DNA of 64,000 bases from Hordeum vulgare subsp. vulgare. Lineage: Eukaryota > Streptophyta > Magnoliopsida > Poales > Poaceae. Shown one piece after another: positions 1 through 11,760 of the stretch. The first letter of the stretch is position 1; every line of letters begins with the position of its first letter. The position numbers and the translations under genes are program-made. Location: the NCBI RefSeq assembly GCF_904849725.1, contig NC_058523.1:166700689-166764688 (forward strand), written 5' to 3'. The notes beneath the pieces were generated by a model. It was not told the DNA's origin and made no database searches. It saw only the letters and a list, made by a program, of their open reading frames with translations.

Positions 1-1695
1 TTCAGCCTGATAAGCTTGAACCCAAAGTGGATAAATGCATCTTCATAGGATACCCAAAATAGTTGGGTATACCTCCTATCTCAGATCCAAAAGCAAAGTG
101 TTTGTTTCCAGAAACGAGTCCTTTCTCGAGAAAGAGTTTCTCTTAAAATAATTGAGTGGGAGGATGGTGGAACTTGATGAGGTTATTGAACCATCATTTC
201 AAACAGAGTGTAGCAGGGCGCAGGAAGTTGTTCCTGTGGCGCCTACACCAAATTGAAGAGGAAGCCAATGATGATGATCATAAAGCTTTAGATCAAGTTA
301 CTTCCAAACCTCGTAGGTTGACAAGGGCACGCACTACTCCAGGGTGGTACGGTAATCCTGTCTTGGAGGTCATTTGTTGGACAATAATGAACCTATGAGC
401 TACGGAGAAGCCATGGTGGGCCTGGATTCCAACGAATGGATGGACGCCATGATATCCGAGATAGGATCCATGTATGAAAACAAAGTATAGACTTTGGAAA
501 AACTACTTGATGGTTGTAAGGCTATTAAGTACAAGAGGATCTTTACAAGGAAGACATACAATGATTGTGAATGTCACCATTTAGAAAGATTGACTTGTCG
601 CAAAGAGGTTTCCGACTAGTTCAAGGAGTTGACTACGATGAGACTTTCTCACGCGTAGCGATGCTAAAGTCCGTTGGAGTTATATTAGCAGGTTCTGCAT
701 TTTTTCAATTGTGAAACCTTGCAGATGGATGTCAAAACATTGTTTCCTCGAGGGTTTCCTTGAGGAAAGGTTGTATGTGATACAACCAGACAGTTTTGTC
801 GATCCTAATGATGCTGACAAGTATGCAAACTCCAGCGATCCTTCTATGAACTAGAGCAAGCATCTTGGAGTTGGAATATGCGCTTTGATGAGATGATCAA
901 AGCTTTTAGGTTTATACAAAGTTTATGAGGAACTTGTATTTTCAAGAAAGTGAGTGAGAGCACTATAGAATTTCTGATAAGTATATGTGGTTGACATATT
1001 GTTGATCGGAAATGATGTAGAATTTCTGGAAAGCATATAGGGGTGTTTGAAAGGAGTTTTTCAAAGGAAAACCTGAAGACATGCCTTGACAAATTTTTTG
1101 AAGGAGTTCAAAATGGATCAGTCAAAGAAAGAATTCTTGACTATATTGTAAGGTGTAAATTTAAGTAAGACTCAAAGCCTGACCACGACAGAAGAAAGAG
1201 AAAGGACGAAGGTTGTCCCCTATGCCTTAGGCATAGGCTCTATAGTATGCCATGCCGTGTACCTCACGTGATGTGTGCCGTGCTATGAGTCTGTCAAGGG
1301 GTACAAAGAGTGATCCAGGAATGAATCACTAAACAGTGGTCAAAATTTACACTTAGTAACTAGTGGACTGAGGAATTTTATCGATTATGGAGGTGATAAA
1401 AGAGTTCGTCATAAAGGGTTACGACGATGAAAGCTTTGACACCACTCCATATGACTCTGAGTAGAAAACCGGATTCGTATAGTGGAGCAGTCGTTTGGAA
1501 TGGTTCCAAATGGCGCGTGGTAGCATCATCTACAGGATGACATAGAGATTTGTAAAGCACACACGGATCTGAAAGGTTTAGACCCATTGACTAAAACCTC
1601 TCTCACAAGCAAACATGATTAAACCCTATAACTTATTGGGTGTGAATCACATAGTGATGTGAACTAGATTATTGACTCTTGTGCAAGTCAGAGAC
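1..1695 (+). pseudogene. Copia pol remnant of M (integrase end, reverse transcriptase, RNase H)
   Basis: The region reads in several frames as pieces of a copia polyprotein. Near the start is the integrase C-terminal segment (DKLEPKVDKCIFIGYP, then SFLEKEF), followed by the linker (LLDNNEPMSYGEAM, at about 380-420) and reverse transcriptase fragments (QMDVKT at about 723, EERLYVIQP at about 770, then SWNMRFDE and an ILLIGND-like stretch near 870-1015). These match the order in BARE1/Angela polyproteins. Stops and frameshifts occur every 50-100 codons, and part of the reverse transcriptase, including the active-site loop, is missing or unrecognisable. It cannot make protein. The last 250 bases before the LTR are the usual untranslated 3' end. 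Confidence 0.8.
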
Positions 1696-2837
1696 TGTTG
1701 GAAATATTCCCTAGAGGCAATAATAAATTACTTATTATTATATTTCCTTGTTCATGATAATCATTTATTATCCATGCTAGAATTGTATTGATTGGAAACT
1801 CAAATACATGTGTGGGTACATAGACAACACATTGTCCCTAGTGAGCCTCTAAGGATTAGCTCGTTGATCGAAGATGGTCAAGGTTTCCTAATCATAGACA
1901 TATGACGTCGTTTGATAACGATATCACATCATTAGGAGAATAAAGTGATGGATACGACCCAAACTATGAATGTAGCATATGATCATGTCAGTTTGTTGCT
2001 ACTGTTTTTTGCATGTCAAGTATCTGTTTCTATGACCATGAGATCATGCAACTCCCGGGCACCGAAGGAATGCCTTGTGTGTATCAAATGTCACAACGTA
2101 ACTGGGTGACTATAAAGATGCTCTACAGGTATCTCCGAAGGTTTCTGATGGGTTGGCATGGATCAAGACTAGGATTTGTTACTCTGTGTGACGGAGAGGT
2201 ATCTTGGGGCCCACCCGGTAATGCAACATCACAACAAGCCTTGCAAGCAATGTGACTAAAGAGTTCGTCATGGTATTTTGTATTACGGAATGACTAAAGA
2301 GATTGGCTTGTAATGAGATTTAACTAGGTATAGAGATACCGATGATCGAATCTCGGGCAAGTAACATATCGATGGACAAAGGGAATTGTATACAGATTAA
2401 TTGAATCCTTGACATAGAGATTTGACCAATAAAGATCTTCATAGAATATGTAGGAGCCAATATGGGCATCCATGTCCCGTTATTGGGTATTGACTAGAGA
2501 CTATCTTGGTCATGTCTGCATTGTTCTCGAACCCTCAGGGTCTACACACTTAAGGTTCGGTGACGTTTAGATATAGTTGAGTTATGTATGTTGGTCACCA
2601 AAGGTTGTTTGGAGTCCCGGATGAGATCCCGGACGCCACGAGGAGCTTCGGAATGGTCCGAAGACGAAGATTTATATATAGGAAAAGGGTATTTGGGCTT
2701 CGGAAAAGTTTTGGGCATTTCCAATAGTGTACTCGGAGTGGCGAATGGCTTCCAGGGGTTCACCGGGAGGGGCCAACCACCCCGGGGGGCACATAGGCCT
2801 AAGAGGTGGCACACCATCTCCTAGTGGGCTAGGCGGC

Positions 2838-4363
2838 ATACGTCCATTTTGCATCATGCTTTCATGTTGATATTTATCGCTTTATGGACTGTTATTATAC
2901 TTTGTGGTACCCTACTTATGCCTTTTCTCTCTTATTTTGCAAGGTTTATTTGAAGAGGGAGATTACCGGCAGCTGGAATTCTGGACTGGAAAAGGAGAAA
3001 GTCTGAGTCCTCTATTCTACGCAACTCCAAATGCCCTGAAAATGAACGTGGAATTTTTTGGCAATGTATAAAAAATACTGGGCGAAAGAAGTACTAGAGG
3101 GGAGCTGCCAGGGGCCCACAAGCGTGGTAGCCGTGGCCTGCCCCATGGCCTCGGCTACAGGGCTTGTGGGCACCCTCGTGGCCCACTGGCCCCCCTCTTC
3201 TGCTATATGAAGGGTTTCGTCCTAAAAAAATTAGGGCAGAGCTTTTTCGAGGAGGCGCCGCCGCCACGAGGCGGAACTTGAGCAGAACCAATCTAGAGCT
3301 CCGGCAGGACGATCCTGCCAGGGAAACTTCCCTGCCGGAGGGGGAAATCGTCGCCATCGTCATCACCAACACTCCTCTCATCGGAGGGGACTCGTCTCCA
3401 TCAACATCTTCATCAGCACCATCTCATCTCCAAACCCTAGTTCATCACTTGTAACCAATCTCCATCTCGCGACTCCGATTGGTAGTTGTAAGGTTGCTAG
3501 TAGTGTTGATTACTCTTTGTAGTTGATGCTAGTTGGATTACTTGGTGGAAGAGTTTATGTTCATATCCTTGATAATACTCATTACCTCTTTGGTCATGAA
3601 TATGATTATGCTTTGTGAGTAGTTACTTTTGTTCCTGAGGACATGGGATAAGTCATGCTAATAGTAGTCATGTGAATTTGGTATTCATTTAATTTGATAT
3701 GTTGTATGTTGGTTTTCCTCTAGTGGTGTTATGTGAACGTCGACTACATAACACTTCACCATTATTTGGGCCTAGAGGAAGGCATTGGGGAGTAGTAAGT
3801 AGATGATGGGTTGCTAGAGTGACAGAAGCTTAAACCCCAGTCTATGCGTTGCTTCGTAAGGGGCTGATTTGGATCCACTAGTTTAGTGCTATGGTTAGAC
3901 TTTGTGTTAATTCTTCTTTCGTAGTTGCGGATGCTTGCGAGAGGGGTTAATCATAAGTGTCATGCTTGTCCAAGTAAGGGAAGTACCCAAGCGCCGGTCC
4001 ACCCGCATGTCAAACTATCAAAGTAACGAACGCGAATCATATGAACATGATGAAAACTAGGATGACAGAAATTCCCGTGTGTCCTCGGGAGCGTTTTTCC
4101 TCCTATAGGACTTTGTTCAGGCTTGTCCCTTGCTACAAAAGGGATTGGGCCACTTTGCTGCATCATTGCTATTACTTGTTACTTGTTACTTTTCACATGC
4201 TATGTTTCACCTCACTACACCATCACTTGTTACCGCTACTTTCAGTGCTTGCAGTTATTACCTTGCTCAAAACCGTTTATCAGAGCTTTCTGCTCCTCGT
4301 TGGGTTCGACACTCTTACTTATCGAAAGGACTACGATTGAGACCCTATACTTGTGGGTAATCA
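2838..4363 (+). mobile_element. Solo LTR L (Athila-like gypsy)
   Basis: This 1.5 kb block has the layout of the Athila-like gypsy LTRs elsewhere in the window. It starts ATACGTCCATTTTGC, where relatives start TGATACGTCC, and ends TTGTGGGTAATCA. It carries the GC-rich U3 palindrome at 3115-3170. It is flanked by GCGGC at 2833-2837 and 4364-4368, so it is a complete insertion reduced to one LTR by recombination, and it has lost its first two bases (TG). The open frames inside it have no recognisable protein content. Confidence 0.85.
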
Positions 4364-4539
4364 GCGGCCAACCTCATTGCCTATGCAGCCAAAATAGTGG
4401 AGAAGGGGAGAAGTTTGACTAGGAGGAGTCGTCCTAGCGCCTCCACCAATCCCACTTGGAGGAAGACTCCTCCTCCTCTTGGGTGCAGCTGACCAACCCT
4501 AGGGGAAACCCTAGGGCGCCAGCCCTTCCCCCTCCCACC

Positions 4540-4547
4540 TATATATA
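4540..4547 (+). promoter_or_regulatory. TATA box of M 3' LTR
   Basis: TATATATA follows a CT-rich stretch at the position expected for the core promoter of Angela-type LTRs. It belongs to an old 3' LTR split by L and is unlikely to be active. Confidence 0.5.
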
Positions 4548-5057
4548 CTGGACGAGAGAGAGGGAGGCCAACAGAGAATCCAAGGCGCAGCCCCTCTCCC
4601 TCCATCTAGTTCGTTCTTCCTCTAGATTAGGTTCGGCAGTGCACGACGAAGCCGTGCTTGATGAGCTCCACCACCATTTCCACCATGTTGTTAGGGTATC
4701 ACAGAACTCAGCTACCTCTCCACCCCCTCTTGTTGGTTCAAGAAGGCAGAGATCGTCATCGAGCTATACGTGTGTTGAACGCGGAGGTGCCGTCCGTTTG
4801 ACACTAGATCGGGATGGATCATGATAGGATCATGAGACGGATCGTGATGAGATCGCATGACAGATTGCAATTTGGATCGCGAAGATGTTCGACTACATCA
4901 ACCACGTTATACATGCTTCCACTTAGCAATATACAAGGGTATGTGGATCCAATCTCTCCCCTCGTAGATGGTCATCACCATGGATAGATCTTATGTGTGT
5001 TGGAATGTTTTTGTTTGCCATGCAACATTCCCCAACAAATGATGGGGGAACCGTCCT

Positions 5058-6127
5058 TTACTTGATGACACTGCCGATTTTTGTTTGTGGAGAGTTGGTA
5101 TGCAGGATTATCTTAGGTTTGCCAACAATGGGATGCTGGAGATCTTGGAGAAATGTTACAACCCCGTGAACCCCAAGGACCTCACATCGGATAAAGTATA
5201 TGACACGCACCTCAATGACACCACGATCATGCTCATAATAAATGGCATGTCTGACATGCAGAAAAGGCCCTACATTCACCTATCAAATGCAAAAGAACTT
5301 TGGGATAGCATTGTGATGACCAAGACGAGAATTTCCTCTCTTCATCTTGCACAGTATGAGATTTCAAAAGGGGCATTACAATATTTCTGCATGGAGAGAG
5401 GAGAGAACCCCAAGCATCTTTTTGAGATATTGATGACACTTGCTGCCGACATAGAATCATATGATTGTGACAAGAGTCAAGATGGATTCAACTTGACCAA
5501 ACAATTTCTTGTGGATAAACTGCTAAATGCTCTTGGTCCATACCACCATCAAATGGTATGGGACATAAGTAGAGAACATGGGTTTAAGGACATGTCTCGA
5601 GATGATGTCATCTCAACCTTCCAATTATTCGAAGAATCAAAGGCCAATGGTACAAGGCATTATTCCATGCATGGCTCCTAATCACCCAAGACAAATCTTG
5701 CCTTGAAGGCCATGCATGTGAGGGATGATAATGTTAGTGAAGAAGAAGAGGAAGATGAAGAAGAAGGTTATGAAGATGAATCAGATGACGGGATTCATAT
5801 GAAGACATGGATCTCTTTGTGAAGAAGTTTAGTGTAGGAGAAGTCAAGGGAGGTTCCAAAAGAAGAAAGTAAGGACTTGCTACAGTTGTGAAGAAACCAA
5901 CCACTTCCCAAACGAGTGTCCCTATGAGAAGACAGAAGACAAACCAAGATTTCCGAAGACTTTTGTAAAGTAGAAGTTAACCTAGCCATTAAACTCCAAG
6001 TTCAGGAAGAGAGATGGGAAGGCAATGGTTGCTGAAGATGAATCCAATCCCGATGATGTTGGGGGTGTTGTAGGCATAGCCCAAGACACTCAAACCACAT
6101 TAAGACTGGTCAACAAAAGGTGGTGAT
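5058..6127 (+). pseudogene. gag: gag of copia element K (capsid and zinc knuckle)
   Basis: The capsid part is open from about 5062 to 5681 and reads LWRVGMQDYL near its start, then the capsid core (HLNDTTIMLIINGMSD, AKELWDSI). After a stop at 5679-5681 the frame continues through an acidic run to a CCHC zinc knuckle (CYSCEETNHFPNEC, about 5877-5920) that binds RNA in intact relatives. The true start codon is upstream of the M insertion and not visible; the first Met in the open stretch is internal. Stops after the acidic run and in the knuckle region show it is no longer functional. Confidence 0.85.
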
Positions 6128-6145
6128 GTCGTCACATACAACTAC

Positions 6146-7302
6146 ATGAAAGACTACAAGGGTAATGTAGACAAATGTCTCATGGCAAAAGGTGTGGTAG
6201 AAGATGATGATCCACAAACATCTTTATACAAAGTAAAGGTAACTCGACGACCTAACCCTCCTATATTTTCCTCTATCACATATAGTGATGAATATCGTGA
6301 TGTTGAGGATCATGATCATGAATCTGAAATAAGTGATGCTATGTTTGTTAAAATGAAGAAAGTCATGTGCTCCCTGAAAGGAAAGAAACTCACTATGTTT
6401 TGTATGCTTATGGAGATGGTGAGCAAGCACACCACCCCATTAAGGAACTTGAAACCCACATTGTCGAGGAAAAGGAGAAATGTGAAATCCTTGAGTAGAA
6501 AGTCCTATATGAGGAAGCACACAATGACGAATTGTGCTTAAAAATAGGTGCAAACATTGATAAGTACACTAAAGAACTTGCCTCTTTGACTAAGACTCAA
6601 AGCACTTATGAAATGTTAAAAAGTGACAATTATAAACTTCATGAGTCTCATACCACTCTTTCTAAGGATTGTGAGCTCTTACATTTGTCTCTCAAGACAA
6701 AGGAAGAGGAGCTCGACACTCTTACAAGGAATTTTGACGAACTCAAGCTTACATATCTTAACATTTTAGGAAAAGTTTACTCCGCTCCTATTATAAATGT
6801 TAATGCTTGTGCTACTAACCCGAGTGGTGACCTAGGTAGTGTACTTGAGGAGAACCGGTTGCTAAAGGCTCAAATTGAAAAAGGGCTCATGTCATGTGCC
6901 CAAGGACAAAAGAGCCTCAATGAAGTGTTAAGCCAACACAAGGAGGTAGTAGCTAAGGAAGGGCTTGGATTTGGTCCAAACATAAGTAGGAATACAATGA
7001 CGACACATAAGTCCGCAACTCCCCTCAAGGAGGTATTTGTGCAAGGACACAAGGAAAACATATTGGGAAATGTCGGGAAGGTAGCGAGTAGGAAGGCCAC
7101 AAGGGGCCATCCTACTCCCAACAAGCCAAAAGAATGTATCCCTCGATCATATGTTCTCTGTAAGGCAAAATATGGAGATGTCTATGCTCAGTTTGTCGGG
7201 CCTCAAAATTCTTTTCGTTTCTATGCAATTTGGGTGCCTAAGACTCTTGTTACTAACATGAGAGGTCCCATTGTAAAATGGGTGCCTCTAACCAAGACTT
7301 GA
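6146..7302 (+). pseudogene. Coiled-coil extension between gag and protease of K
   Basis: Two overlapping open stretches (6146-6541 and 6532-7302) encode a Lys/Glu/Leu-rich segment with heptad-like spacing, for example KTKEEELDTLTRNFDELK at about 6695-6750, suggesting a coiled coil. It ends with KWVPLTKT just before the protease. An extension of this kind between the zinc knuckle and protease is typical of SIRE/Maximus copia elements; its function there is unknown to me. One frameshift separates the two stretches. Otherwise this is the best-preserved coding part of K. Confidence 0.7.
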
Positions 7303-9237
7303 AATGTGTGTAGGTTGCCTTCTCTAGTGGATTCAAATAGGTGATTGATAGCAGATGCACCAATCATATGATCGGATATGGTACATTGCTCATGGACTTC
7401 ATGGAAGCAATTCAACCATTTATGAGCATTGTATTTGGCGGTGGGTCTAAAGGACATGCACTTGGTTTGGGGAAGGTAGCTATCACAAATGATATGTTAC
7501 TTGCAAATGTCATGCTTGTCCAATCCCTTAAATATCACTTACTCTATGTTCGTTAATTGGCGTGTGTTCGCTATGACAGACTTTTGGACTAATGGATGTG
7601 AAAGTCTTTAAGAAAGATACTCTTGAAGTTGGTTTTGTGTGTGTGTGTGTGGGGGGGGGGGGTTGGATGACAACCTTTACACGATTGATTTCTCGAAAGT
7701 GAGCACATTCCATGCAACTTGCCTCATGGCCAAGGCCGACAATATATGGCTATGGCATCGCCAGCTAGCCCATCTCGGTACGAGAAATCTTCAAGATCTC
7801 TTAAAGGGTTAACACATCCTTGGACTAACTAATGTATCATTTGATAAAGATCGTGTGTGCAGTGCATGCATTGCCGGGAAGCAACATCAATCAAAGCATC
7901 CCCCAAGAATATTGTATCAACCTGAAGACCTTTGGAGATCCTTCATGTGGATCTCTTTGGGCCTCCTTCATGGGATAGTCTGGGTGGGAAGAAGTATGGG
8001 TTCGTCATTGTTGATGATTACTCGAGATATACATGGGTGTTCTTTCTTAAATGCAAGGATGAGACAAAGATCACCTTCATTGATTTATCAAGCAAGCTAA
8101 ACACAAGTTTGACAAAGGAATCTTGGCAATAAGAAGTGACAATGGATCTGAATTCAAGAACTACACCCTCGAAGAGTTCCATAGTGATGAAGGAATTGAG
8201 CATCAATACTCTGCACCATATACCCTACAAAAAAATGGGGTAGTCGAAAGGAATAATCGCACTCTTGTGGAGATGTCAAGATCCATGTTGGATGAGTACA
8301 AGTCTCCACACACCTTTTGGGTTGAACCGTAAACACCGCATGCCATGCTTCAAATTGCCTCTTCCTACGCAAGATCTCGGAGAAGACCCCATATGAACTC
8401 ATAACAGGACACAAGCCAAATGTCAAGTATTTTTGGGTATTTGGCTTCAAAAGTTTCATTCTCAACAAGAGAGAACGGTTAGGAAAATTTCAATCTAAAA
8501 CAACCGAGGGAATATTTGTTGGATATGGATCAAACTCTCATGCCTACAGGATCTACAAAAAATCCACCAGATGCTTTGTAGAAACTTGTGACGTGATGTT
8601 TGATGAATTTAATGGCTGCCATGGGGAGCAAGTTGATCTAAGTGATGAAGGTGAAGAAGATCCTTTGCAACACATTTTGACCATGGGTGTAGGTGCTCTC
8701 CTTCTAATGGACCATGTTCCGTATGCACGTGAAGATGAGGACACAAGCACCACTCATGTTCAACCAACTACTACACCTTTTCCACCACAAGATCTCATCC
8801 CTCAAGAGGAGTCATAATTAAAGAACAAGAAGATGCTCACCGTCAAGTACAAGAACAAGAAAAATACATCTTCAAGTACAAGAACAAGAACATGCACATA
8901 TCGATGTTGATGAATCTGCTGATGATGATGAACCTCAACAAATGATGCATGAAGATCTTCCTCCACACATTATAGATTCTTATGTTGAAGATGTTGATGA
9001 CGGGAACGAAGTTGAACCTCATCAAACCTTAAGCTCCATCATGCCTCGTGTGGCTGGTTGTGTTGATGTTGACCAAATTCTCACCAAGATATCGTAAGGT
9101 AGAGTCACTCGTAAACAATTGAAAAACTTTTGTGCCTACTTCTCTTTTGTCTCTAGTGTTGTGCCTCTCAACGCACAAGATGCATTGATGGACCACGACT
9201 TGATTGTCGCTATGCAAGAAGAGTTGAATAGCTCCGA
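7303..9237 (+). pseudogene. pol: Protease and integrase region of K
   Basis: The protease is recognisable at about 7341-7556. Its active-site triplet, normally DSG, reads DSR (VIDSRCTNHMIG), so it would be inactive. The pre-integrase zinc region follows (LWHRQLAHLGTRNLQ at about 7746, CSACIAGKQ at about 7858), then the integrase core: MEILHVDLFGPP and VDDYSRYTWVFF (7932-8080), RSDNGSEF (about 8130), and GVVERNNRTLVEM (about 8238-8275). The integrase C-terminal segment (NKRERLGKFQSKTTEGIFVGY) lies at about 8465-8525, followed by an acidic linker. At least five frameshifts or stops interrupt it. The (TG)n/poly-G tract at 7635-7662 sits between protease and pre-integrase regions. Confidence 0.85.
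7635..7662 (+). repeat. Microsatellite (TG)n followed by G12
   Basis: About eight TG units run straight into twelve G residues inside the decayed pol of K. This looks like a later slippage expansion and is a likely length polymorphism. Confidence 0.9.
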
Positions 9238-10192
9238 GTGCAATCAATTGTGGTCTTTAGTCAAAACCTAACTAAGGAGCACAATATCATTGGAACAAAA
9301 TGGATCTTCAAGAACAAACAAGATGAAAATGGCGTAATCATTAGAAACAAGGAGAAGTTAGTGGAACAAGGGTACTCACAAGTTGAAGGTTTGAACTTTG
9401 ATGGTACCTTTACCGTAGTTGCCCATCTTGAATCAATTCACATTTTACTTGCTTATGCTTCCTTCAATGGTTTTACTTTACACGAAATGGACGTAAAAAG
9501 TTCTTTTCTTAATGGCCCTCTGTAAGAAGAAGTATATGTAGCACAACCATTTTGTTTCATTTACCCTGATCACAAAGACTATGTTTCAAACTTCACAAGG
9601 CATTATATGGCCTCAAACAAGCACCTCGTGCTTGGAATGATCATCTTAAGAAGTTTCTACTCGATGATGGTTTTGTGAGAGGGGTGATTGACCCTACTCT
9701 CTTCACAAAGAGGGAAAAGGGTGATTTCATCTTGTGTCAAATTTACGTGATGATATCATTTTTGGTTCCCCTAACATCCATTTATGCAAGAAGTTTGTGG
9801 AATCCATGAGAAAGAACTTTGAGATGTCACTTAATACAGACTTGAAGTTCTTTCTCGGTTTTCAAATCCAACAATGTCAAGAAGGATTTTTCTTGTCTCA
9901 AACTAACTATCTAAAGGATATTCTTGTGAAGTTCAGCATGACAAATGTCAGTCCATGCAAGGTACCCATGCCAACCACAACTTCTCTTAACAAAGAATCA
10001 AACGGTATTCCATTTGACTCATCTATTTACCGCTCTTTGATTAGTTCATTGCTTTATCTTTGTGCATCTAGACCAAACGTCACATTAAGTGTAGGCATTT
10101 GTTCAAGATTTCAAGATTCCCCTAGGGAAAGCCATCATAAGGTGGTTAAGAATATTCTCCGATACCTTGGTCACACCCCAAGGCTGGGTCTA
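9238..10192 (+). pseudogene. pol: Reverse transcriptase and start of RNase H of K
   Basis: The copia reverse transcriptase reads in order IIGTKWIFKNKQDENG (about 9288), HEMDVKSSFLNG (about 9480), YGLKQAPRAWNDHLKKFL (about 9606-9660) and the active-site loop near 9745, where YVDD is broken by one missing base before DIIFG. It continues with KFFLGFQIQQ (about 9846), PCKVPMPT, then YRSLISSLLYLCASRP (about 10029-10075) and NILRYL. J interrupts it at 10193. A stop at about 9524 and two or more frameshifts show it is dead. Confidence 0.88.
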
Positions 10193-11706
10193 TGTGAAAG
10201 CACATATGCTCCCTTGGGGGTTTTGATAATTCATGAAAACATAAATTGTCTCTTGGACTAACACTTTTACCTAGTATGTTTCAGGTTTAGTCCACAAAGC
10301 TTTGGCTATAGGATTGAGTGGAGATGCCCCTTTGATGAAGAAAGGAATAGGATTTGCTAAAGCTTCAAGCAAGAATACTCTTCATTTTACTTTGTGAGAA
10401 ATCAAATTTGAGTCCATGGGAAAGCCAATACTATAAAAGGGGATGAGATATTATGATGAATTGGTTGCTCAAGTGATTAGAGATAGCCAGCAAAAATACT
10501 CAGCCACTCTTCCACAAAATACATCTGTCCCAAGCCAAATATCCAAAATCGGTGCCACCAAAATTTATCACTCGGACATACCGATTTTAGACTTAGACAG
10601 ATCCCAGCCAAACCCTACCTTTTCGGTGCAACCGAATCTGCATCGGTGCTACCGAGTTCGGGCGACCAACCTTCTGTTGCCTTGGTACATAAAATAGGAA
10701 TTTCCGAGTTTTTGTATCGGTGTCGCCGAGTTGTGCCATGTGACCGTTAGTTACCTTTTCGGTTCTATCGAGTTGTATATATCGATTCCACCGAGATTCA
10801 AAGTTGCTACTTTTTGAGCAAGTCGGTACCATCGAGTTTGTAAATTCGGTGTCACCGAGTTGGTCAATTATGGTGTAAAAGTTGGATTTTGGGGTTGCCT
10901 ATATATACCCCTCCACCTACCTCTCATTCGTAGAGGAAGCACTTAGAACACATTTACACTTGCCAAATCCATTTTTCTGTCAGAGAGCCACCTACTCATG
11001 TGTTGAGATCAAGGGATTTCATTCCTACCATTTCAACCTTGATTTCTAGCCTCCCCAAGTTGCTTTCCACAAGATCAATCTCTCCTACCCCAATCAAATC
11101 TGAGAGATTGAGTGCTGAGGAGACTATCTTTAGAAGCACAAGAGCAAGGAGTTCATCGTTCTACCACATCTATTACCTTTTGGAGGGTGGTGTCTCCTAG
11201 ACTGGTTAGGTGTCGCTTGTGAGCCTCCTACTTCGTGTTGTGGAGTTGAACCAAGATGTTTGTAAGGTCAAGGTGATCGCCTACTTCGTGAAGATCTACC
11301 ATGAGTGAGGCTAGTCCTGTGCGGACGGAAGACGTGATGGAATAGACAAGGCCGCTTATTCATGGAGCCCTTGTGGGTGGAGCCCTTCGTGGACTCTCGC
11401 AGCCGTTACCCTCCGTGGGTCGAAGTATCCACTAATATGGACGTACGATAGCGCCACCTATCAGAACCATGCAAAAATCGTCGTGTCATCTTCTTCGCGT
11501 TTGATCTTCCTAAACTCTACTTCTTACTACATGTGGAAAGTCTCTACTTTTCCGCTGCCATATTTGTTGACTAGCATGTGTAGGGTACACTAGACTTGTT
11601 AGAATCGCTAAAACCTACCAACCATTAAATTGGAAAAGGCTAGGATTTTAATTATGCAAGTAGTCTATTCAGCCCCCCTCTAGACACCTCTTCTATCGAT
11701 CGCACA
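10193..11706 (+). repeat. 5' LTR of J
   Basis: The 1514-bp LTR starts TGTGAAAGCACATATG and ends just before the primer site at 11709. Its U3 part has nine copies of a 13-bp palindromic motif upstream of a TATA box (10900-10907). No second J LTR is visible, so age cannot be estimated here. Confidence 0.87.
10549..10907 (+). promoter_or_regulatory. Palindrome cluster and TATA box in U3 of J
   Basis: Nine matches to TCGGTnnnACCGA, allowing one or two changes, start at about 10549, 10572, 10623, 10643, 10717, 10759, 10782, 10823 and 10846. TATATATA follows at 10900-10907. Each motif is its own reverse complement apart from the three middle bases, as expected for a binding site of a dimeric DNA-binding protein. 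No factor is known to me for it. Confidence 0.55.
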
Positions 11707-11708
11707 AT

Positions 11709-11720
11709 TGGTATCAAAGG
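11709..11720 (+). other. Primer-binding site of J (tRNA-Met type)
   Basis: TGGTATCAAAGG lies two bases after the LTR end. It matches the TGGTATCAGAGC-type site complementary to the 3' end of initiator tRNA-Met used by most plant copia elements, with small changes. Confidence 0.75.
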
Positions 11721-11760
11721 AAGGTCTCCAAAATCTTGGTTTAAACACAATTGGAGGAAG

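Larger units (their letters stand above)
1..5037 (+). mobile_element. Copia element M, 3' part (BARE1/Angela/WIS-like)
   Basis: This is the 3' part of a Ty1/copia retrotransposon: a decayed pol segment (1-1695) followed by its 3' LTR (1696-5037, split by a solo LTR). The LTR starts TGTTGGAAATATTCCC and ends CCCCAACA, the form I associate with the Triticeae BARE1/Angela/WIS group. No primer-binding site follows 5037. Gag sequence of another copia element (K) follows instead, so this is a 3' LTR and M sits inside K. The right target duplication would be AATGA (5038-5042); the left copy lies outside the window. The family assignment is from memory of LTR ends and is likely but unproven. Confidence 0.88.
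1696..5037 (+). repeat. 3' LTR of M, split by solo LTR L
   Basis: The LTR runs 1696-2837 and resumes at 4369-5037 once L and one target copy are removed, giving about 1.8 kb, the normal Angela/BARE1 LTR length. A TATA box (TATATATA, 4540-4547) lies in the second part. It begins TGTTGG and ends CCAACA, the short inverted ends of this group. Confidence 0.88.
5038..10192 (+). mobile_element. Copia element K, internal region (SIRE/Maximus-like), outermost host
   Basis: The visible part of K holds gag, protease, integrase and reverse transcriptase of one copia element in normal order. Its 5' LTR and start of gag are cut off by M at 5037, and its RNase H and 3' LTR are cut off by J at 10193; both lie outside the window. 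The long coiled-coil extension after the gag zinc knuckle suggests the SIRE/Maximus lineage. Many stops and frameshifts are spread throughout, so this is the oldest and most damaged element in the window, as its position in the nest predicts. Confidence 0.85.

Noticed and set aside
2588..2824. Pair of frames on both strands at 2542-2857 as a small gene
   Set aside because: They lie in the GC-rich middle of an Angela-type LTR, which gives similar frames in H (16079-16543) and I (62089-62456).
4041..4422. Three overlapping Leu/Tyr/Cys-rich frames of about 76-99 codons
   Set aside because: They lie in the U5 part of solo LTR L, which has a flanking target duplication.
5873..5930. CCHC zinc finger of K as part of a host nucleic-acid-binding gene
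   Set aside because: It follows a copia capsid in order and leads to a copia protease.
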